Of a DNA stretch of 64,000 nt, positions 59,373-64,000 are shown piece after piece. The stretch's first letter is position 1. Every line of letters starts with the position of its first letter. The position numbers were made by a program, and so were the translations under genes. Under the pieces are notes generated by a model, which was given only the letters and a program-made list of their open reading frames with translations, was not told the DNA's origin and did no database searches. The DNA is from Erythrobacteraceae bacterium (lineage in GTDB: Bacteria; Pseudomonadota; Alphaproteobacteria; Sphingomonadales; Sphingomonadaceae): the NCBI GenBank assembly GCA_027489065.1, contig JAIYAM010000035.1:1-64000 (forward strand), given 5' to 3'.

Positions 59373-59807
59373 ATGGAGCCGTCCTTGACCCAGAAAATCG
59401 ATCTCGAACAATTGTGCGCCGAGAAGGGCCTGCGGATCACCGAACAGCGCCGGGTGATCGCCAAGGTCCTGTCCGAGAGCGACGACCATCCCGATGTCGA
59501 GCTGCTCCACAGCCGCGCGGCGGCGGTGGATCCGCGCATCTCTATCGCGACGGTCTACCGCACGGTGCGCTTGTTCGAGGAAGCGGGCATTCTCGACCGT
59601 CACGATTTCGGTGACGGCCGCTCGCGCTACGAACCTGTGCCCGAGGCGCACCACGATCACCTCATCGACGTCGAGACCGGCAAGGTCGTCGAATTCGTCG
59701 ATCCGGAAGTCGAGGCGCTGCAGCGCCAGATCGCGGAGCGGCTCGGCTACCGCCTCGTCGATCACCGGATGGAGCTTTACGGCGTGCGCCTCTCGCGCAA
59801 TGACTGA
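59373..59807 (+). CDS. fur: Fur family transcriptional regulator
   Basis: CAEKGLRITEQRRVIAKVLSESDDHPDVELLHSRA ... HHDHLIDVETGKVVEF. Confidence 0.94.
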   Translation: MEPSLTQKIDLEQLCAEKGLRITEQRRVIAKVLSESDDHPDVELLHSRAAAVDPRISIATVYRTVRLFEEAGILDRHDFGDGRSRYEPVPEAHHDHLIDVETGKVVEFVDPEVEALQRQIAERLGYRLVDHRMELYGVRLSRND

Positions 59808-60660
59808 CTGGGCTGTCAGACAAGCCGCCGCACGGGGTGAGGTTACGCCAGTTACGCTCGCCGGCTGGATGCACATCGCGATGCGTGCGGCCGGGCTGAT
59901 CGGGCTGATCCTCGTCTTCGTCCCGCTCCACTACCTGTACCGGGTCTTCGCCTACGGCTCGCCTTTCCCCATGCTGTTCCTGCGCTATGCCGCGCGGGTG
60001 TGCGGGGCAAAGGTCGAGGTGATCGGCACGCACCTGAAGCGTGACGTTTTCTTCGTCGCCAACCACGTCTCGTGGCTCGACATCCTCGCGCTGGCCGGCG
60101 CGAGCGGGACGGCCTTCGTAGCCAAGGCGGAGCTCGCCGAGGCGCCGGTGGTGGGCTGGCTGGCGAGCCTCAATCGCACGGTGTTCGTCAAGCGCGAGCA
60201 CCGCATGGGCGTCGCCGAGCAGATCAACGCCCTGAAGGAAGCCTTCGTCGACAACTGGTCGGTGACGGTCTTCCCGGAAGGCACCACCACCGACGGGCAA
60301 TCGCTCCTCCCCTTCAAGACCTCGATGCTCTCGGTGCTCGAGCCCCCGCCGCAGGGCGTGCTCGTCCAGCCGGTGATCGTCGACTACGGGCCGGTTGCGG
60401 AATGGATCGGCTGGATCGGCGAGGAAAGCGGGCTCAACAACGCCAAGCGCGTGCTGTCACGCAAGGGCACCTTCAAGGTGCGGCTGCACTACCTCGATCC
60501 GTTCAGTCCCGAGGACTTTCGGGGGCGCAAGGCGATCAGCCACGAATCGCGCCGCCGCATCGAAGAGGCGCTGGTCGCGATCCTCGGAACGCCGCTGCGC
60601 CCCTTTGCGCATACAGTGCCGCCGGTGCGGTACGAACCCAAGGTGGAAGCGGCGGAGTAG
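59800..60660 (+). CDS. plsC: 1-acyl-sn-glycerol-3-phosphate acyltransferase family
   Basis: VANHVSWLDILALAG, FPEGTTTDG; ORF track start is too far upstream. Confidence 0.91.
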   Translation: MTDWAVRQAAARGEVTPVTLAGWMHIAMRAAGLIGLILVFVPLHYLYRVFAYGSPFPMLFLRYAARVCGAKVEVIGTHLKRDVFFVANHVSWLDILALAGASGTAFVAKAELAEAPVVGWLASLNRTVFVKREHRMGVAEQINALKEAFVDNWSVTVFPEGTTTDGQSLLPFKTSMLSVLEPPPQGVLVQPVIVDYGPVAEWIGWIGEESGLNNAKRVLSRKGTFKVRLHYLDPFSPEDFRGRKAISHESRRRIEEALVAILGTPLRPFAHTVPPVRYEPKVEAAE

Positions 60661-60661
60661 C

Positions 60662-61546
60662 CTAGAGCCCCGCGCGCACGAGCCAGTCGTGGAAGATGCG
60701 CACCGGACGGCTCTCCAGTGCGACCGGCTTGCACACGAACCAGTAGCTGTAGGGACTCTCGACCGGCTTGCCGGGGAGATTGGTCAGCCGGTTGTCGCTG
60801 GCGCGGCGCAGGTGATCGTCGTGCATGATCGCGATGCCGAGCCCCTGGGCCGCCGCCTCGAGCATCAGCGCGCCCGAATCGTAGTGATCGATCGCCGCCG
60901 GATCCATGCTATCGAGCCCGTTGGCCTTCTTCCACGCCACGAAGCTCTCCGGCAACTCGTTGTGGATGAGGAAAGTCTGCTTGGTCATCACCTCCGGGGT
61001 GATGTCCGGACCAATGGCGCGCGCGGTATCCTTGGAACAGATCGCGTGGACGAGATTGTGGTCGAGGCGGACGGCGTGCAACCCGCTCGCGGGTCCGCGC
61101 GACAGGATGATCGCCGCATCGAGCGTGTCGCCGACACGGTCCTCAAGATGCGGCGCGGTGTCGATGTCGATGTGCAGCAGCGGGTGGCGCTTGCGCAGCT
61201 CGCCGAGCCGCGGGAACAGGCGCTGGCTGCCGAACATCGGCAGCACACCCAGCCGCAACCGCAGCAGCGCGATATTGTCCGACTGGCTCTCCACCGCCCG
61301 GGCGAGTGCCTCCATGTGCGGGTTCACCGCTTCGTAGAACGCCTGACCTTCGTCGGTCAGCTGCATGGACTGGCGCGCGCGGGTGAAGAGCTTCTTGCCG
61401 ACGAATTCCTCGAGGTTGCTGATCCGCCGCGACAGCGCCGAGGGGCTGAGACCGATCTCCTCAGCCGCTGCTCGAGCCGAGCCGAGGCGCACGGTGCGCA
61501 TGAAGGCTTCGAGGGCACGCAGGGGGGGCAGGCGACGGGCGGGCAT
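60662..61546 (-). CDS. LysR-family transcriptional regulator (GcvA-like)
   Basis: RLPPLRALEAFMRTVRLGSARAAAEEIGLSPSALSRRISNLEEFVGKKLFTR. Confidence 0.94.
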   Translation of the reverse strand: MPARRLPPLRALEAFMRTVRLGSARAAAEEIGLSPSALSRRISNLEEFVGKKLFTRARQSMQLTDEGQAFYEAVNPHMEALARAVESQSDNIALLRLRLGVLPMFGSQRLFPRLGELRKRHPLLHIDIDTAPHLEDRVGDTLDAAIILSRGPASGLHAVRLDHNLVHAICSKDTARAIGPDITPEVMTKQTFLIHNELPESFVAWKKANGLDSMDPAAIDHYDSGALMLEAAAQGLGIAIMHDDHLRRASDNRLTNLPGKPVESPYSYWFVCKPVALESRPVRIFHDWLVRAGL

Positions 61547-61639
61547 GAACTCTCTCCTTGTTGAGACGAGATACGCGCCAGTTGCCCAAAGGATGCAAAA
61601 AATCGAAGGAAAAATGCGGGGAAAGGCGAAAAGTTGCGC

Positions 61640-62569
61640 CTACTGCACCTCTTCCGCGAGCAGCGGCGGGTGCAGACGCAGCCGGGTCACGTGCGTTTCG
61701 TCGCCCGCCGTCACTTCAATCTTCCAGCCGCTCGGATGTTCCAGCACCCTCCCGACCGACGGCACAGCCTCGGCCAGCACGAAGGCAAGGCCCCCCAGCG
61801 TATCGACCGCCTCTTCGACTTCGGCAAGGCGCGGGTCGATCAGCTTGGCAATATCGTCGAGCTCGGCACGCGCGTCGCAGTCCCACATCCCCTCGCCGAT
61901 CGAGGTGATCAGCTCCTGCGGTGTCTCGTCATGCTCGTCCTCGATATCGCCGACGATCTCCTCGACGAGGTCCTCGATGGTGATCAGGCCGTCGGTGCCC
62001 GAGAATTCGTCGAGAACGATGGCGAGGTGGACGCGCTGCGTGCGCATGTCGGCTAGCACATCCAGCGCCCCGCGCGCCTGCGGCACGTAGAGCGGCTGGC
62101 GCATCAGCGTCGTCCAGTCGGCGGGCGGCGGCGTGCCGTTCGCCAGGAAGGGGAAGATATCCTTGATGTGGATCATCCCGATCACGTGATCGAGCGTCTC
62201 GCGGTAGACGGGCATGCGCGAATGGCCATGCTCGGAGAAGGCCGCAACCATCTCTGCCCAGCTGATCGAGGCGTCGACCGCGATGATCTCGCCGCGCGGA
62301 ACGGCAACGTCGTCGGCGTCGTGTTCGGAAAAGTGGAGGAGGTTGCGCAGCATCTGCCGCTCGACCCGTGAGAGGTCCCCGCCGGGATGGCCACCGGTGT
62401 CCGAGCCGGTCGAGCCGTTCTCGTCCTCGTGCTCGTCGATGGCTTCCTCGAGCTGCTCGCGCAGGGACCGCGCGCCTTCGAGCCCGAGGATCTTGCGCAA
62501 GGCAGGCCAAAGCCCGCTACTACTGTCCGCGTCTCCCGATTGAGACGCAGGCGAATGGGAATCGGCCAT
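61640..62569 (-). CDS. corC: CBS-domain hemolysin/CorC family protein
   Basis: DDVAVPRGEIIAVDASISWAEMVAAFSEHGHSRMPVYRETLDHVIGMIHIKDIFPF. Confidence 0.93.
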   Translation of the reverse strand: MADSHSPASQSGDADSSSGLWPALRKILGLEGARSLREQLEEAIDEHEDENGSTGSDTGGHPGGDLSRVERQMLRNLLHFSEHDADDVAVPRGEIIAVDASISWAEMVAAFSEHGHSRMPVYRETLDHVIGMIHIKDIFPFLANGTPPPADWTTLMRQPLYVPQARGALDVLADMRTQRVHLAIVLDEFSGTDGLITIEDLVEEIVGDIEDEHDETPQELITSIGEGMWDCDARAELDDIAKLIDPRLAEVEEAVDTLGGLAFVLAEAVPSVGRVLEHPSGWKIEVTAGDETHVTRLRLHPPLLAEEVQ

Positions 62570-62595
62570 GGCCTTCGAAACAGCTCCTCGTGGTT

Positions 62596-63075
62596 TCAAT
62601 CGCCATATGGGTCAGCGATGCCCAGTTTGGCAAGTATCCGGGTCTCCAGCCGCTCCATCGCCTCGGCCTGCTGGTCGCTCTCCACGTGATCGTGGCCGGC
62701 AAGGTGGAGCAATCCGTGGACGATGAGGTGCGTCGCATGGGACTCGAGACTGATACCCTTCTCCCCGGCCTCACGCGCGCAGGTTCCAAGCGCGAGCGCG
62801 ATGTCGCCGAGCATGACGGGCGGCCCGTCCGGGGCGAGGTCTTCGAGCTCCTCGCGCTCCAGCATCGGGAAGGAGAGCACATTGGTCGGCTTGTCACGCT
62901 CCCGCCATTCGCGGTTGAGGACATGGACCTCCCCGTCAGAAGTGAACAGCAGGCTGGCGATCAGGCGCGGATTGGCAAGCAGCGGCTCCCCCTCCCCGGC
63001 AGCCGCCGCAGCGCGCCCGGCCAGCGCCTCCCAGTCGCCCGCAGGCCAATCTTCGATATCGATGTCGAGTTGCAT
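62596..63075 (-). CDS. ybeY: Endoribonuclease YbeY
   Basis: LNREWRERDKPTNVLSFPM, HLIVHGLLHLAGHDH. Confidence 0.95.
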   Translation of the reverse strand: MQLDIDIEDWPAGDWEALAGRAAAAAGEGEPLLANPRLIASLLFTSDGEVHVLNREWRERDKPTNVLSFPMLEREELEDLAPDGPPVMLGDIALALGTCAREAGEKGISLESHATHLIVHGLLHLAGHDHVESDQQAEAMERLETRILAKLGIADPYGD

Positions 63076-63211
63076 GGGATCGGCCCTTAGCGCGGAATGG
63101 ATCGCGGAGAAACGCCGGGGCGCAATCATCCGTGGCAAGGCCGGCCCGCCCCGATTGCCGCGATCATGATCAGCCGATTAACCCCATGTAGAAACCTTCC
63201 GTGCAAGGCAG

Positions 63212-64000
63212 ATGGGCATGAGCGAACTCAAGGTCTCCAACGATACGTCCGCGTTCGAGGTGCATGCAGTCCTCGACGAAAGGGGAAAGCTCACGCCGGA
63301 AAGCGTGGGCCGCGCCCTGAGCATGATGGATGCTCACGGTCTGGTGGTCCTGACGAACCTGCTTTCGGACGAGGAGGCGGATCTTGGCCTTTCGCTGATG
63401 CGTCAAACCATCGAGGATCCGGACCGCGAGCGCTCGTCCTTCGCGAGCGAAACGGACAACCGCTATCTTCGCCGCGACTTCTGCTCCCTTCCCGCAAACC
63501 CGGCCGTAACGGGCTTTGCCGCCCAATTGTGCCAGCGTCTCGAGAGGGTCCTCTCGGAATATTGCGGCCGATCACGTCCGCTTCTCGAAGTCGCCACCTT
63601 CACCAGTTATCTCGGATCGTCGCACCAATATGTTCACCGCGATCCCAGCGGCGTGATCAGCCTTTTCGCTGCTGTCGAGGATGTGTCGGACCAGCAGGGC
63701 GGGACGGTGTTCGTTCCCGGGACGCACATGTACGGCGGTGCCGGAAACAACCTCGGAGGCCAAGCCAACGAATTGATGGAGCTGTTCCGGACACAGTGCA
63801 ACTGCCGCATATTTCTCCATAATCTAAAGAAGCTCTGGCGGATGCAAGGGGACGGACAGGCGCCGCTGGCACCCGGTGAGTTCCTCGACCGGGTGTTCTC
63901 GACCAAGTGGGATCAGCACCAGCCGAATCTGCTGCGCTTCGTGTCGGGCAAGAATTCCCAGTTCAGCCTTCGCACGCTCGGGCCCAGGACCTTGTGGAAG
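63212..64000 (+). CDS. Phytanoyl-CoA dioxygenase-like Fe(II)/2OG oxygenase, 3'-truncated by window edge (absent from the ORF track)
   Basis: Manual translation MGMSELKVSNDTSAFEVHAVLDERGK... with HRD and GGTVFVPGTHMYGG, open to position 64000. Confidence 0.7.
   Translation, partial: MGMSELKVSNDTSAFEVHAVLDERGKLTPESVGRALSMMDAHGLVVLTNLLSDEEADLGLSLMRQTIEDPDRERSSFASETDNRYLRRDFCSLPANPAVTGFAAQLCQRLERVLSEYCGRSRPLLEVATFTSYLGSSHQYVHRDPSGVISLFAAVEDVSDQQGGTVFVPGTHMYGGAGNNLGGQANELMELFRTQCNCRIFLHNLKKLWRMQGDGQAPLAPGEFLDRVFSTKWDQHQPNLLRFVSGKNSQFSLRTLGPRTLWK

Noticed and set aside
62179-62192. CGATCACGTGATCG palindrome with the CACGTG core as a third parS
   Set aside because: Lacks the TGTT/AACA arms, lies inside corC where it encodes the conserved DHVIG segment, and has no GGGTCT array.

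Overview
GC-rich alphaproteobacterial chromosome segment. Gene content and order suggest Sphingomonadales/Erythrobacteraceae, but this is an inference because no marker search was run. It carries about 48 confidently readable protein genes and no tRNA, rRNA or CRISPR that I could recognise. From left to right: the 3' end of an IS66-type transposase; a SulP transporter; an RND efflux operon; a GNAT-nitrilase fusion; a hybrid histidine kinase with a NarL-type regulator; a small DUF4402 / PapD-like chaperone / usher-like locus; a HerA-like ATPase; CsaA and two MAPEG proteins; trxB; acyl-CoA dehydrogenases; two TonB-dependent receptors; a beta-glucan (GH16/GH3) utilisation locus with LacI; an NTP-transferase / ATP-grasp / PLP-enzyme cluster; egtB-egtD; a class II DAHP synthase; M16 peptidase; nfu, tsaB, rimI, mucR, fur, plsC, corC, ybeY; and a truncated PhyH-like gene missing from the ORF track. 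The most striking signal is non-coding. There are two perfect 16-bp parS palindromes (9587-9602 and 18781-18796), both in gaps between convergent genes. Each is followed, after exactly 23 nt, by five direct repeats starting GGGTCT in a strict 11-bp phase (9626-9680 and 18820-18874). Spacing, copy number, phase and orientation are identical at both sites while the spacer and repeat tails differ. I propose this is a composite, polar centromere element that is possibly undescribed.
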